Of a stretch of 56,858 nt of DNA, positions 1 to 11,421 are shown piece by piece. The notes beneath the pieces are model-generated. The model was not told the origin of the DNA. It did no database searches and saw only the letters and a program-made list of their open reading frames with translations. Each line of letters opens with the position of its first letter. The first letter of the stretch is position 1. This DNA comes from Leptospira ainlahdjerensis (GTDB lineage: Bacteria; Spirochaetota; Leptospiria; Leptospirales; Leptospiraceae), in contig NZ_JAFFPU010000018.1 in assembly GCF_016919175.1 (NCBI RefSeq), forward strand, positions 1 through 56,858, given 5' to 3'. Made by a program: the position numbers and the translations under genes.

Positions 1-2321
<2,321 letters not shown>

Positions 2322-2327
2322 AGAAAC

Positions 2328-2717
2328 TTGTTTCGCCTCAAAGCAAAACAAAGGCTCAAGCTCCATTCTTATTTAGGAATCTCCTCGATTCTACTTTTGA
2401 CATCCAGAATCATTCTTCCCGTTCTTTCTTTGCTCTTTTCGATCCCGGAAGAATTTCCTCTTTCCTTGGGAAGAATCGGAATTTTTCTCGGGGTCTTGGC
2501 TTTTTTTTCCGGATCCGGACTTGGAAATTATTCCTTTGTCCAGAATTCGAAATACGCCGAGTTGCACGTCATCCTCTTGCTCGCAGGATTAGCGCTCCAA
2601 GTTCCCGGAATCAGCCTAAGCCATTCGACCATCTTGGCGGCATTGGCATCTTGGGTCGGCCTTCCTCTGCTCATCGCGGGTTGGCTCTACGGAAGAAAAA
2701 TTCGAACAAGAAGATAA
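2328..2717 (+). CDS. Small four-helix membrane protein, unknown function
   Basis: A 129-residue protein with four hydrophobic segments and a basic C-terminus (GRKIRTRR). It starts 6 bases after the permease stop with a TTG codon; a GGGGA upstream is a weak and rather distant ribosome site, so translational coupling to the permease is likely. I do not recognise the family. The context suggests an accessory of the permease or an unrelated passenger; neither can be shown. Confidence 0.6.
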   Translation: MFRLKAKQRLKLHSYLGISSILLLTSRIILPVLSLLFSIPEEFPLSLGRIGIFLGVLAFFSGSGLGNYSFVQNSKYAELHVILLLAGLALQVPGISLSHSTILAALASWVGLPLLIAGWLYGRKIRTRR

Positions 2718-3142
2718 ATCCGCAACACCTTTCCAAAAATTCTAAATTTAGAAGGAATCGCTTTCACGACGTCCTTAACCCGGACTTTTAAATTCAACGT
2801 TAGGCGTCTTTTGAGTTTCTACAAAAGTAGACTCCAAAAAAACTTAGGTTTCTTTTTTCAAAATCTTTGGTTCATAAGAATTCTCTATTTTTTGAATATA
2901 CTATTCTGTGGTTCCAAAAAAAGAGCTTGGATTTTTCTATCTCCGATTGAGCCCGCAAACACTTTCATCATATAGAACAAAGAGCTCTCTGAAATTACGA
3001 ATCGATTTTCAATTCCAAAAGATTTCTCTCTAAAAACCCTTGGGAGGATTCCACTCTTAGATTTTTCTCTTCGCAAAAGGATTAAAATCCATTGCCAAAA
3101 AAGAAAGAAGAAGAATATTCGCATCAGCTTGAAGGAGGTTTT
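2718..3142. other. Intergenic region before acyl-CoA dehydrogenase
   Basis: 425 bases without a supportable gene. It is AT-rich and should hold the promoter of the acyl-CoA dehydrogenase. An in-frame upstream extension of that gene from 3092 lacks the family's sequence and is not coding. I see no clear -35/-10 pair or strong hairpin. Confidence 0.5.
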
Positions 3143-4312
3143 ATGGACTTCAAACTTTCCGAAGATGAACAAATGTTCATCAATTTATTTTCCGATTTCT
3201 GTAAAAAAGAAATCGAACCCTATGCCGAAGAAGCGGATCAAAAAAAGGAAATTCCAAGATCCCATTTTCATAAACTTGCACAGATCGGCTATATCGGTTT
3301 ACCGCACAAAGAAGAATACGGAGGTCAAAACGCCGGAACGTTTCGTTCTTTGCTCTCCATGCAAACCTTGGGCAAGGCCTGCGGCTCCACTTTCTTTTCA
3401 GTGGGTGCTTCCGGAGGACTTTTCGGATTGCCAATCCACCATTTTGGAAAGGAAGAACAAAAGAAAAAATATTTACCCGAGATCAATTCGGGAACCAAGA
3501 TCGGATCTCTTGGTATCACGGAACCGGATTCCGGCTCAGACGTCTCTGCGATTAAGACGGTCGCGAAAGAAATTTCCAAAGGACTCTATCATCTTTCCGG
3601 TCAGAAGACTTATATCACGAATTCTCCGATCGCGGATGATTGTTTGGTTCTTTCAAGAGTTCAAGACCTTAACGGAAAAGAAAAAGGTCTGACTCATTTT
3701 TTTGTCGATCTCAACGCAAAAGGAGTTCAGAGATCGAAACCAATGGAAAAGCTCGGATTAAAAGCATCCCAAACGGGTGCGCTTTTTTTTGAAGATGTTG
3801 AAGTGTCTTCCGAAGACATCTTAGGAACTCTCGGAAAAGGGTTTCGACAAACAATGCAAACTTTCAACATGGAGCGTCTTTCACTCGCGGCATGGTCCAT
3901 TGGACTCATGGAAGTTTGTTTGGAAGAATCGAAATCCTTTGCTTCCACAAGGAGAAGTTTCGGAAAAACGATCTCACAACACCAGTCGGTAGGAAATCTC
4001 CTCGCGGAAATTTACACAAAGTTGGAGGCGTCCCGTTGGTTTACTTACAACGTCGCCTGGGAAATGGAAGAAGCAGAAAAATCGGGAAAAGGAAATATGC
4101 ATCTTTCCGGAAAATGCGCTTCTTGCAAATTGTTTGCGACAACCTCCGCAAGAGAAGTCACCAACCTCGCCGTTCAGATTCACGGGGGCGCAGGTTTTAT
4201 GGAAGAATACAAAGTCGCAAGACTCTATCGAGACGTTCGCTTAGGAGAAATCGGCGGAGGGACGAGCGAAATCCAGAAATTGATCATTGCAGGAAGCATT
4301 CTGAAAGGCTAA
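3143..4312 (+). CDS. Acyl-CoA dehydrogenase
   Basis: A 389-residue FAD enzyme that introduces the alpha-beta double bond in acyl-CoA, passing electrons to electron-transfer flavoprotein. The fold is complete: N-terminal helical domain, middle beta domain with LGITEPDSGSDVSAIKT (FAD and substrate contact), and C-terminal helical domain ending RDVRLGEIGGGTSEIQ. The MCAD-type catalytic Glu of the YEGT motif is absent (here IGGGT), but NMERLSL near residue 245 places a Glu where isovaleryl- and long-chain acyl-CoA dehydrogenases have theirs, so the enzyme should be active and may prefer branched or long chains. ATG 3143 is fixed by a strong GAAGGAGG ribosome site. The gene stands alone. Confidence 0.93.
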   Translation: MDFKLSEDEQMFINLFSDFCKKEIEPYAEEADQKKEIPRSHFHKLAQIGYIGLPHKEEYGGQNAGTFRSLLSMQTLGKACGSTFFSVGASGGLFGLPIHHFGKEEQKKKYLPEINSGTKIGSLGITEPDSGSDVSAIKTVAKEISKGLYHLSGQKTYITNSPIADDCLVLSRVQDLNGKEKGLTHFFVDLNAKGVQRSKPMEKLGLKASQTGALFFEDVEVSSEDILGTLGKGFRQTMQTFNMERLSLAAWSIGLMEVCLEESKSFASTRRSFGKTISQHQSVGNLLAEIYTKLEASRWFTYNVAWEMEEAEKSGKGNMHLSGKCASCKLFATTSAREVTNLAVQIHGGAGFMEEYKVARLYRDVRLGEIGGGTSEIQKLIIAGSILKG

Positions 4313-4657
4313 TATTTTGCTCTGCCGACTTGCATCTTCTTTTTGATTCAGCTCTTTTTGAACTTCAAAAGGAGCTCCTGCCTCGAGAACCAGAACGAGA
4401 ACATGCATAAAGCATACTTTAAGAATATTCTAAAAATTGAATTTACCACGTCAACGAACCAATCGGAGCCCGTTCGAAAAAATCCAGATGGGCCCCTTGC
4501 GGACTTTCGTTTCCCGAAGGTTTTTCGCTGTTACGATTCTTTTTTCAGAAGATTCCAACGAATTGCGGCAAGAATCTGCGAAACAGATCAGAATCCCGTC
4601 CTCGTAAAAATTCTCCGCAATTCTAACGATGCGAAACTCGAAAAAAAAACTCGAATT

Positions 4658-5962
4658 CTAATTTGGATTCGTTTCAGGGGCTGAAATCATCTCTTTGAGA
4701 TAGGAATGAATCTCAGGGTCGTTATCTTGTATGAGTTGCCAAAACGAAAACCCCCGAATTTCAAATTTTTTAAGAAGATTCATCTTTGTCTGGAAGGATC
4801 TTCGATTCATATAAAAAGCGACCCGATCACAACCGCCCAACGTGTACCAAAGCGATGGATCATCATAAACATGCCCTTCGTGTCGATAAAGATACGGCCT
4901 CAAATAAACCCAATCGCCGTGTTTTTTCGATTCTTTATAAATTTTCAAAACATCCGTGGGTTCTTCTTCTCGAGGATTCCAATTCTTTTTGATAAACTGA
5001 GCTCTCGAATAAAAGACGGCTTTGGAAGGGATGTCGCAATTCAAAGACCAATCGTATCCGTAAGTAGGAATGGCCATGTAGAGCTTTTCTTTAGGAATTC
5101 GTTTTGTAGAATATTCTAATATTCTTTCAATCCACCATGATGGAGCTTGTGGTCCAGGCCCAGGGAAAGCGTTTTTTCTCGGATGGAGTTCGTACGCCAT
5201 GATCTTGACTTTATCAGCCACCTTTCCCAGAAATTCGTAATCGTGGGTCAACTGTCCCCGATAGGCCTCATAAAAGTCGACTGGGATCGGTTTTTTCACA
5301 CCCTTACAGACGTATTCTGATTTTTCATCCGCAGATGTTTTTGGATGAATTGCGACGGATAAAAGTTTATTCTTCTTTTTTAATTCTCCGGAAAGTAAGG
5401 TTAAGAATGTTTCAAAACTTTCCTTTTTCTCACAAGTCATACCTTCGTAGTCGATATCGATTCCGTCGTAATCATAAGTTTCGATTTCTTTTAGAATTTG
5501 TTCGATATGATAATCTCGAATTTTTGAGTTCCCATTCAACCCGATCGCATCTGAAACTTTCTCAAAGTCATTTTCCCACCGAAAGATTGTGGGAATTATT
5601 TTTGTCCTTGGTGAAATCTTCTTGAGGGCCCAAATATAGAACTCCTGCGCCTTCGGATTCCAAACGGACTTGATATTTCCGGTATTGCTCCTTCCACCTT
5701 CCAGAGTATAAAGAAAAGGATGAATCTCGTCATACATACGAATATTTTCAGTCATCGCAATGATATCGGAAGACCAGGTGGATGCTATAAATTCTTTACC
5801 TCCTTTTTTCACTTCTTCCGAATCCCGGTTTAGCAAAAGTTGCAATCTCGGATGGAAATAAATTTCTTTCCAATTTTGCCAGACTACGACTGCGGAGATC
5901 AAAACGATCGAAAGTAGGATAAGAAGGACCGGTTTTGTTTTAGAGCGTTTTATTGAGTTCAT
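4658..5962 (-). CDS. Membrane-anchored GH18-like glycosyl hydrolase
   Basis: A 434-residue protein with an N-terminal hydrophobic segment ([18 protein letters not shown]) that anchors or exports it, followed by a glycoside hydrolase 18 (beta/alpha)8 barrel. The hallmark DxxDxDxE is present as [10 protein letters not shown] around residue 165, with the final Glu as general acid. Later barrel strands show [11 protein letters not shown] and [11 protein letters not shown], as in the spore-germination YaaH/SleL branch, which cuts peptidoglycan or chitin-like glycans. The true substrate is unknown; cell-wall glycan is my inference. Start: ATG 5962 lies just before the hydrophobic segment; a GTG at 5995 is an in-frame alternative. 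Neither has a good ribosome site. It is convergent with the acyl-CoA dehydrogenase. Confidence 0.82.
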   Translation of the reverse strand: MNSIKRSKTKPVLLILLSIVLISAVVVWQNWKEIYFHPRLQLLLNRDSEEVKKGGKEFIASTWSSDIIAMTENIRMYDEIHPFLYTLEGGRSNTGNIKSVWNPKAQEFYIWALKKISPRTKIIPTIFRWENDFEKVSDAIGLNGNSKIRDYHIEQILKEIETYDYDGIDIDYEGMTCEKKESFETFLTLLSGELKKKNKLLSVAIHPKTSADEKSEYVCKGVKKPIPVDFYEAYRGQLTHDYEFLGKVADKVKIMAYELHPRKNAFPGPGPQAPSWWIERILEYSTKRIPKEKLYMAIPTYGYDWSLNCDIPSKAVFYSRAQFIKKNWNPREEEPTDVLKIYKESKKHGDWVYLRPYLYRHEGHVYDDPSLWYTLGGCDRVAFYMNRRSFQTKMNLLKKFEIRGFSFWQLIQDNDPEIHSYLKEMISAPETNPN

Positions 5963-6115
5963 TCGAAGTTTTTTTCTGTCATCAAATAAGATCACTTTCC
6001 TATGGGAAAGTGAAAGAATCCTTCCTCCGATCGATTTTGATTCTTTTCAACGCCAAGGCCGTTTTTTTCCTATTGACCTCATCTCCAATTTCGGCTTTCT
6101 TTGTGGGGAAAACAG

Positions 6116-8455
6116 ATGCCATTTTCAATTCGCATTAATTTTTTGATTCTTCTTTTATTCTTTTCCTGTCTTTCCGATTGTAATATCTCCAAGACGGATG
6201 ATGCCCCAAAAGCAAAGAACGGAATTTTAGATCTGACAAAATGGAATTGGGACGAGCGCCGGATCACAGAACTTTCCGGTGAATGGAAGTTTTATTGGAA
6301 TCAAGTAATTCCTGAAAATCAGGATCACCCCGATTCGAAAACAAAAAGTCGATTTCTTCTCAACAAAGCGCCTTCGGTTTGGAATGGGATCGACTTCTTC
6401 GGCGAAACCGTCGAAAGTTACGGCTTTGCCACATACAAGTTGAGGATTTTGATTCCGAAAGGAGGCGCCAACTTCGCGCTATCCATTCCGGACGAAGGAA
6501 CGGCTTACAATCTTTATGCGAACGGAGAACTGATCGCTCACGCTGGAAAGTTCGGCGTTACAAAAGAGACTGCTTCGGCAAAATACGATCCGCAAATCGC
6601 TCCCCTTCCGCACTCGGATACAATTGACTTAACGCTTCATATTTCGAATTTTCAAAATCGTTGGGGAGGTTATTGGTATCCCATCCGAATCGGAAAATTA
6701 GAGGAAGTATACAAGGAAAAACAGATCAAGAACGGGATCGAGTTTGCAGTTTGTATTTCGGCGGCGATCATGGCGGTCTACAATCTTTTATTTTATCTTT
6801 TTCGAAGAACGGATCCGACTCCCCTCCTTTTTGCGATTCATTGTACTCTGATTTTTATTCGAGCTCTGACAACCGGGGAGCGATTCGGACATCAAATGTT
6901 CCCTGAGCTCTCTTGGGAATTGTTAAACAGACTGGAATACATTTCGGTTTATTTATCTGCTCCCGTCTTATACTCATTTCTTTATCGCTTTTCACCGACT
7001 CAATTTTGGGAAAAATACGGTTCCTACCTTTGTTTTCCCCTCTATGCCGTATCAGCGGCGGCACTACTCCTTCCGAATCAAATCTACACCCTTACCTTGA
7101 TCCCGACTCAGATATATTGTTTTTTAACCGTTATTCCCTGTTGGATGATTCTTCTCATCTACGGAATCGTAAAAAAATACGAGGGGGTATGGATTCTTTT
7201 TATAGGTTATATCGGAGTGATGTATTGTACTATAAATGATATCGTCGTTACGAACAGCTCCTTCAATTCGGTCTATCTAATTCCTTACGGTCAACTTTTT
7301 CTGATCGCCTCGCATTCTATTCTAATTTCGAGAAGATTCTCCACTTCGCTTAACAAATCGGAGAATCTTTCACACCAGATGAAAACCTTGGTTTCTTCCA
7401 CGAGAGAAATCATGTCTTCTTCATCGTTCGCATCCGCGACCAAGACTGCTCTCGAAATTCTTTCCAAAAACGTTCGAAAAAATCAGAAACTTTTCATCTA
7501 TCTTCCGGAGCAGAATTCCTCCAACTGGAAACAATATTCTATCGATACGGAAAACGATCTGCGAGTGAGCGAGGTCTCTGGGTTTCTCTCACACGATACT
7601 GCGGAAGTGAATTTATCCTCCTTATCCTTTCCTTCGTTGTTAAACGACAGGCTTCTGCTTCCCGTACAAAGCAATCGGACGAACTTTGTAATTTTAGATC
7701 TTCCGACTCAGGGATTTCTCAATTTAGATTCGGAAATGGATTGGGTTCAAGGAATCGCCTACGCTTTGGCTCTTTCGATTCAAAACTTATTACGACAGGA
7801 CCGCGACAAATTGGCGGTGATCGGCGAACTTTCCGCCGAGATCGCACATGATATAGGTCATCACGTGATGCTGATTCAGAAAATTCTTAGAAATATGGAT
7901 CGAAATACAAATGAAGCTCCGCATATTAGTATCGCTCAGGCCAAGAAAGAAACGGAGGCTCTCGCCAATTTATCTCTTGATATATTAGAATTTTCTAAAA
8001 AAAGAATCATATTAGATTTAAAAACGATAGACATCGAAGAATATTTCCACGGTGTCAAAGAAGATCTCGAACTTTTTTTCGGAGGCACAGGGATCGTTCT
8101 GACTTTCGAAATTCTTACAAGCGGAAAAGTAAAACTGGATCCCCTTCGTATTCGGAGGTTGGTTCTAAACATAGCAAAAAACGCGGCAGACGCCATCGGT
8201 GAAAAAGGAAATTTTTCGGTGAAAATCGAAAGAGAATCCGAAATGTTGTATATCGTTTTTAAGGACGACGGTCCCGGATTGAGCGAAGATCTCAAAAGGG
8301 CGTTTTATGGCTCGATGATAGAAACGAAAAAACCTCAGGGAACCGGCCTTGGACTTTCCATCGTTAGAAAAATCGCCATCGCTCACGGTGGCGAAGTTTT
8401 ATTGGATTCGTCCCCCGGAAAAGGGAGTAGGTTTACTCTCCTACTCCCTTGCTGA
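6116..8455 (+). CDS. 7TMR-DISM-type sensor histidine kinase, lipoprotein-like N-terminus
   Basis: A 779-residue membrane sensor kinase. It opens with a signal ending LLFFSCLSDC, a possible spirochaete lipobox, then an extracytoplasmic beta-sandwich like 7TMR-DISMED2 (to about residue 200), about seven transmembrane helices (roughly 210-400), a GAF-like cytoplasmic region and a kinase core. The dimerisation motif is LSAEIAHDIGHHVMLIQ, with His of HD as phospho-acceptor; the usual Pro a few residues on is missing. ATPase boxes are NAADAIG (N), DDGPGL (G1) and GTGLGLSIV (G2). ATG 6116 follows GGGGA at a suitable distance. The NarL-type regulator at 9343-9996 is a plausible partner by proximity only. 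A 10-bp hairpin lies over its last codons. Confidence 0.9.
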   Translation: MPFSIRINFLILLLFFSCLSDCNISKTDDAPKAKNGILDLTKWNWDERRITELSGEWKFYWNQVIPENQDHPDSKTKSRFLLNKAPSVWNGIDFFGETVESYGFATYKLRILIPKGGANFALSIPDEGTAYNLYANGELIAHAGKFGVTKETASAKYDPQIAPLPHSDTIDLTLHISNFQNRWGGYWYPIRIGKLEEVYKEKQIKNGIEFAVCISAAIMAVYNLLFYLFRRTDPTPLLFAIHCTLIFIRALTTGERFGHQMFPELSWELLNRLEYISVYLSAPVLYSFLYRFSPTQFWEKYGSYLCFPLYAVSAAALLLPNQIYTLTLIPTQIYCFLTVIPCWMILLIYGIVKKYEGVWILFIGYIGVMYCTINDIVVTNSSFNSVYLIPYGQLFLIASHSILISRRFSTSLNKSENLSHQMKTLVSSTREIMSSSSFASATKTALEILSKNVRKNQKLFIYLPEQNSSNWKQYSIDTENDLRVSEVSGFLSHDTAEVNLSSLSFPSLLNDRLLLPVQSNRTNFVILDLPTQGFLNLDSEMDWVQGIAYALALSIQNLLRQDRDKLAVIGELSAEIAHDIGHHVMLIQKILRNMDRNTNEAPHISIAQAKKETEALANLSLDILEFSKKRIILDLKTIDIEEYFHGVKEDLELFFGGTGIVLTFEILTSGKVKLDPLRIRRLVLNIAKNAADAIGEKGNFSVKIERESEMLYIVFKDDGPGLSEDLKRAFYGSMIETKKPQGTGLGLSIVRKIAIAHGGEVLLDSSPGKGSRFTLLLPC
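8421..8450. terminator. Hairpin at the 3' end of the sensor kinase gene
   Basis: The arms AAGGGAGTAG and CTACTCCCTT pair perfectly (10 bp) around a 10-base loop. The hairpin lies inside the last codons of the kinase gene, ending 5 bases before its stop. No U-run follows, so it may act as an mRNA 3'-end stabiliser or a terminator needing other factors. Confidence 0.45.
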
Positions 8456-8517
8456 TAAAACCCGCTTCGCTTATCAATCCGCAAAAAGATAAGGAAAATT
8501 CATTACAAATTTATGAA

Positions 8518-9153
8518 TTAGTCGCAGATAGTAACGGTTCCGATATTTTCAGCGGTTGTTGGATTTCCAAAACCGAAGTCAACCTTCGTCGCCCAACCTT
8601 TTGAATCGTAAGTATAGGTATTCGCTCCGTCTGCGGAAGTTGCCGGAATTGAACTTCCCGCTGAAAACGTATAAACCAAATTCTGACCGCTGGAATTCGA
8701 TTTAGGAAATCCGTTTGCGTCGTAATTCGAATAGGTGACGGTCGGGGCTGTAACCGATGTTAGCTGATGCGAACTGTTGTAAGTAAATGTGTTCGTCGTC
8801 GCACCTTCGACTCTGCTTAGCAGACCTCTCTGAACGTGTTGATTTGAAAACGGAGGCGGGTCCACGACTCCGAGTTTAGCCGCAACGGCCGAAGAATAAG
8901 TCCTAACCACCGTGTTTCCTCCGCCGACCGGGACACAGGTGTAAACTTTACCCACGACAGCACAATTGTAAGTCGTAGTTTGCGCGCCGTTCCCGTCCTT
9001 TACGATTACCTGTTGAGGAAGGCTAAAACAATTTCCACCCGCGAGAGCGATTAAACCCGTCAAGAGCGCGGTATCGTCCGACTCCTCTTTTTTACAATCG
9101 CTTATAAAAAGTAGAAAAAGCGCCAAACTCATACTTATAAGAATTTTTTTCAT
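8518..9153 (-). CDS. Putative lipoprotein with RHS/YD-like segment
   Basis: A 211-residue secreted protein. The N-terminus (MKKILISMSLALFLLFISDC) is a signal ending in a Cys that would be lipidated, followed by acidic KKEESDD, typical of spirochaete lipoproteins. The rest is Thr/Ser/Gly-rich beta-type sequence; YNSSHQLTSVTAPTVTYSNYDANGFPKS and TYTYDSKGWATKVDFGFG resemble YD/RHS repeats, which bind carbohydrate or form beta wraps, but only a few degenerate copies are present. Three further Cys could form disulfides. A GGAG ribosome site 9 bases upstream supports ATG 9153. It is convergent with the sensor kinase. Function unknown. Confidence 0.75.
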   Translation of the reverse strand: MKKILISMSLALFLLFISDCKKEESDDTALLTGLIALAGGNCFSLPQQVIVKDGNGAQTTTYNCAVVGKVYTCVPVGGGNTVVRTYSSAVAAKLGVVDPPPFSNQHVQRGLLSRVEGATTNTFTYNSSHQLTSVTAPTVTYSNYDANGFPKSNSSGQNLVYTFSAGSSIPATSADGANTYTYDSKGWATKVDFGFGNPTTAENIGTVTICD

Positions 9154-9342
9154 CTTTGTGACTCCGAATACGTTTGAGAATCGAATGAAGATTCCGATTT
9201 CAACGATAACACTTGAGATGAATTTCCGAAACTTCGGAAACTACTTAGAAAAAAAGATTTTATCCGTAGTTATTGCTAAAACTAAAAAATAAATTAATAA
9301 AATGTAATGCCGATAAAGAGGGTCATATCGAGAATTAGGCGA

Positions 9343-9996
9343 TTAAAACAAACCTGAAGACTTTAATTGGATGAGGATCCTTCCCAGTTCTATGATATTC
9401 TCCGTTTCAAGTTTTTTAAATATGGAAGCCCTATGTGTTTCCACCGTTCGAACACTTAATTCTAATTGATCCGCTATCTCACGATTTAACTTTCCATCCG
9501 CCAATAAATTCAAGATTTCCCTTTCGCGTTTGGTAAGTCGCTTAACAATACTGCCAAGTTCCTCCTTAACTTCCGATTCAGGTCTGAAATTTTTGACTTC
9601 CTCGGGAAAAACCTTACCTCCTGCAAGAACTGTTTTTAAGGCGTTGAGGATCGACGGTGTCGATTCGCTCTTTAGAAGATATCCGTCGGCGCCCAGGGCA
9701 AAAGCCTTTTGAAGATATGCCCAGTCCCGGTGCATCGTCAAAAAAACTATCTTAAGTTCTGGAAATTTCGATTTGATACTTTCGATTTCTTGAATTCCGT
9801 TTTCATCTTGTAGAGAAACGTCGCTTAACAAAAGATCGGTTCTAAAAAAGCCCATCTTACGAATCCCTTCTTTCAGAGAACTTGCCGATCCTGCGAACGT
9901 CAAATCGGGATCGGATTCGATCTCCGACTGCAATCCGGAACGAACTACAGGATGATCGTCCACAAGAAAGACTGAATATTTTTTCGTCGGCGTCAT
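9343..9996 (-). CDS. NarL/FixJ-family response regulator
   Basis: A 217-residue two-domain regulator. The receiver domain (residues 1-125) has the acidic pocket (FLVDDHPVV), the phospho-accepting Asp in LLLSDVSLQDENG, the conserved Thr in VFLTMHR and the Lys in GYLLKSES. The C-terminal LuxR-type helix-turn-helix (about 150-210) reads LTKREREILNLLADGKLNREIADQLELSVRTVETH. It should bind DNA as a dimer once phosphorylated. The nearest sensor kinase is at 6116-8455, separated by one lipoprotein gene; pairing is plausible but unproved. No convincing ribosome site precedes ATG 9996. Confidence 0.93.
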   Translation of the reverse strand: MTPTKKYSVFLVDDHPVVRSGLQSEIESDPDLTFAGSASSLKEGIRKMGFFRTDLLLSDVSLQDENGIQEIESIKSKFPELKIVFLTMHRDWAYLQKAFALGADGYLLKSESTPSILNALKTVLAGGKVFPEEVKNFRPESEVKEELGSIVKRLTKREREILNLLADGKLNREIADQLELSVRTVETHRASIFKKLETENIIELGRILIQLKSSGLF

Positions 9997-10587
9997 TCTA
10001 ACAAATGTAATGTGGAGTATTTTCTATGTAAAATAATTTCTAACAAAATCTTTGTTAGGTTACTTGCTTAAAATTTCGGCGTCCGCTTTCAAGAGTGAAA
10101 AGGATCGTTTTTTCCGATTGATAAACTTTTAAAATCGATCGTCTTGTAAAAAATTTAACATTTTGCGACTCCCATTCTCAACCATTGAGATTCTATCGCC
10201 GTTCGGGTGCGGATTTTTTAGAAATCTTATCTTTCATTTGTCAAAACTCAAACAATACCGAAATTGTAGAAGAGGAGTATCCTTTTCTATAAAAGCACAA
10301 ACAAAAGAGAATCATCATATATGGTTCGAAGCCCGGCAATTCCATTCTTCGATTTTGATCCTGATCGCAAAAAGGAGAACCATGATACGGAGAGAATAGC
10401 GGTTCGAAGGAAAGAATCGTAGATCAGATTCTTCTTATAAAAATAGATTTGAATTTCTTTAACATTGTTTCCAGAGGGAATACATTTTCTCCCTCTGGAA
10501 ACGGAGGCGATCTTTCGGCCGTTCTTAAATTAAAAAGAATAGGAACCTGTCGATGAAAGGGAATTTTTTTTTTCGAAATGGTAACCC
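9997..10587. other. Intergenic region with one long hairpin
   Basis: 591 bases without a supportable gene. The plus-strand open frame at 10163-10399 has no ribosome site and a non-coding composition. The only distinct structure is the 13-bp inverted repeat at 10467-10502. Confidence 0.5.
10467..10502. repeat. Perfect 13-bp inverted repeat
   Basis: GTTTCCAGAGGGA and its exact complement TCCCTCTGGAAAC are separated by 10 bases. The stem is much longer than chance expects in AT-rich sequence. No U-run follows on either strand, so a simple intrinsic terminator is not obvious. It lies 85 bases beyond the stop of the isochorismatase-like gene. Confidence 0.6.
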
Positions 10588-11253
10588 CTAAGGATTTTTA
10601 TTCAATTCTTCTTTTAAAAATTCGGAAGCCGTTACTATCTTTGCAAAGAGATATCCGAGCGCGGATAAAAAAGCTTCGTGCACTTGCTGCGCCGGAATCG
10701 AATTCGATTCAAATTTTAAAGATCTGGTCGCAGAGGCGTCCGAAATCACCACGATGTCTTTGAATCCAAGATCATAAGCGGCGCGAACCGTAGAATCAAC
10801 CACCATGTGAGTCATCATTCCAAAAACGACAAGGCGTGTTACATTTTTTGAATGTAATTCTTTGAGAAGATCCGTGTTATGAAACGGATTGACCGAATTT
10901 TTAACGATTTGAGTTTCACCGGCGACGGGCGTGTGACTGGAATGAAATTCGACTCCCGGAGTTCCCGGAAAAAAGAAGGTAGCTCCTTTCCTAGTGGAAA
11001 TGTGTTGAATGTGAAAAACCGGGTATCTTTTCTCCCGAAAATATTCGAGTATGCTTCCCCCTTTTAAAGCAGCTTGGGTCGCTCCTTCTAATTCAAATTT
11101 TCCGCCCGGGAAAAAATCGTTTTGAACATCCAAGATAAGAAGCGCAGTCGTCCCCGAAGACGAAGGAATCTGCGTTCCTCCTTTCAGCTGCATGGAACAG
11201 TTCAAAACGCAAAGAACAAAGATGATAAAGAAATTCTTTTTGTATTTTTTCAT
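10588..11253 (-). CDS. Isochorismatase-like lipoprotein lacking the nucleophile Cys
   Basis: A 221-residue member of the cysteine-hydrolase/isochorismatase fold. It begins with a signal peptide ending CVLNC, a good lipobox, so it should be a periplasmic or surface lipoprotein; most relatives are cytoplasmic. The catalytic Asp (LLILDVQNDFFPGG) and the Lys before SVNPFHNTDLL are visible. Where hydrolases have THxCV the sequence reads GMMTHMVVDST, so the nucleophilic Cys is Val. True isochorismatases also work without this Cys, so activity is not excluded. AGAGGG precedes ATG 11253. It is divergent from a LysR regulator, which probably controls it. Confidence 0.82.
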   Translation of the reverse strand: MKKYKKNFFIIFVLCVLNCSMQLKGGTQIPSSSGTTALLILDVQNDFFPGGKFELEGATQAALKGGSILEYFREKRYPVFHIQHISTRKGATFFFPGTPGVEFHSSHTPVAGETQIVKNSVNPFHNTDLLKELHSKNVTRLVVFGMMTHMVVDSTVRAAYDLGFKDIVVISDASATRSLKFESNSIPAQQVHEAFLSALGYLFAKIVTASEFLKEELNKNP

Positions 11254-11322
11254 AAAACCCTCTTAAAAATTCTTAGACAAACTTTGGAGGACGTTCAGAT
11301 TATACACCGATATTTCAATTAC

Positions 11323-11362
11323 CATAAATGATATTTTTAGATATTTAAAATCACTATTTATG
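11323..11362. promoter_or_regulatory. Inverted repeat in the divergent LysR promoter
   Basis: CATAAAT at 11323 and ATTTATG at 11356 form an inverted repeat; within it TAAAT and ATTTA are 13 bases apart, giving a LysR-box-like AT-rich dyad. It lies 60 bases before the LysR start and about 70 before the divergent gene, where a LysR-type factor commonly binds. Inference only. Confidence 0.4.
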
Positions 11363-11421
11363 ATTGATAAAAATATTAGAATTCATCCTCGATTAAAATG
11401 ACCGTTTTAGGAGATTAAAAA

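Noticed and set aside
10163..10399. Small plus-strand gene in the gap before the isochorismatase-like gene
   Set aside because: No ribosome site, non-coding composition and no recognisable family.
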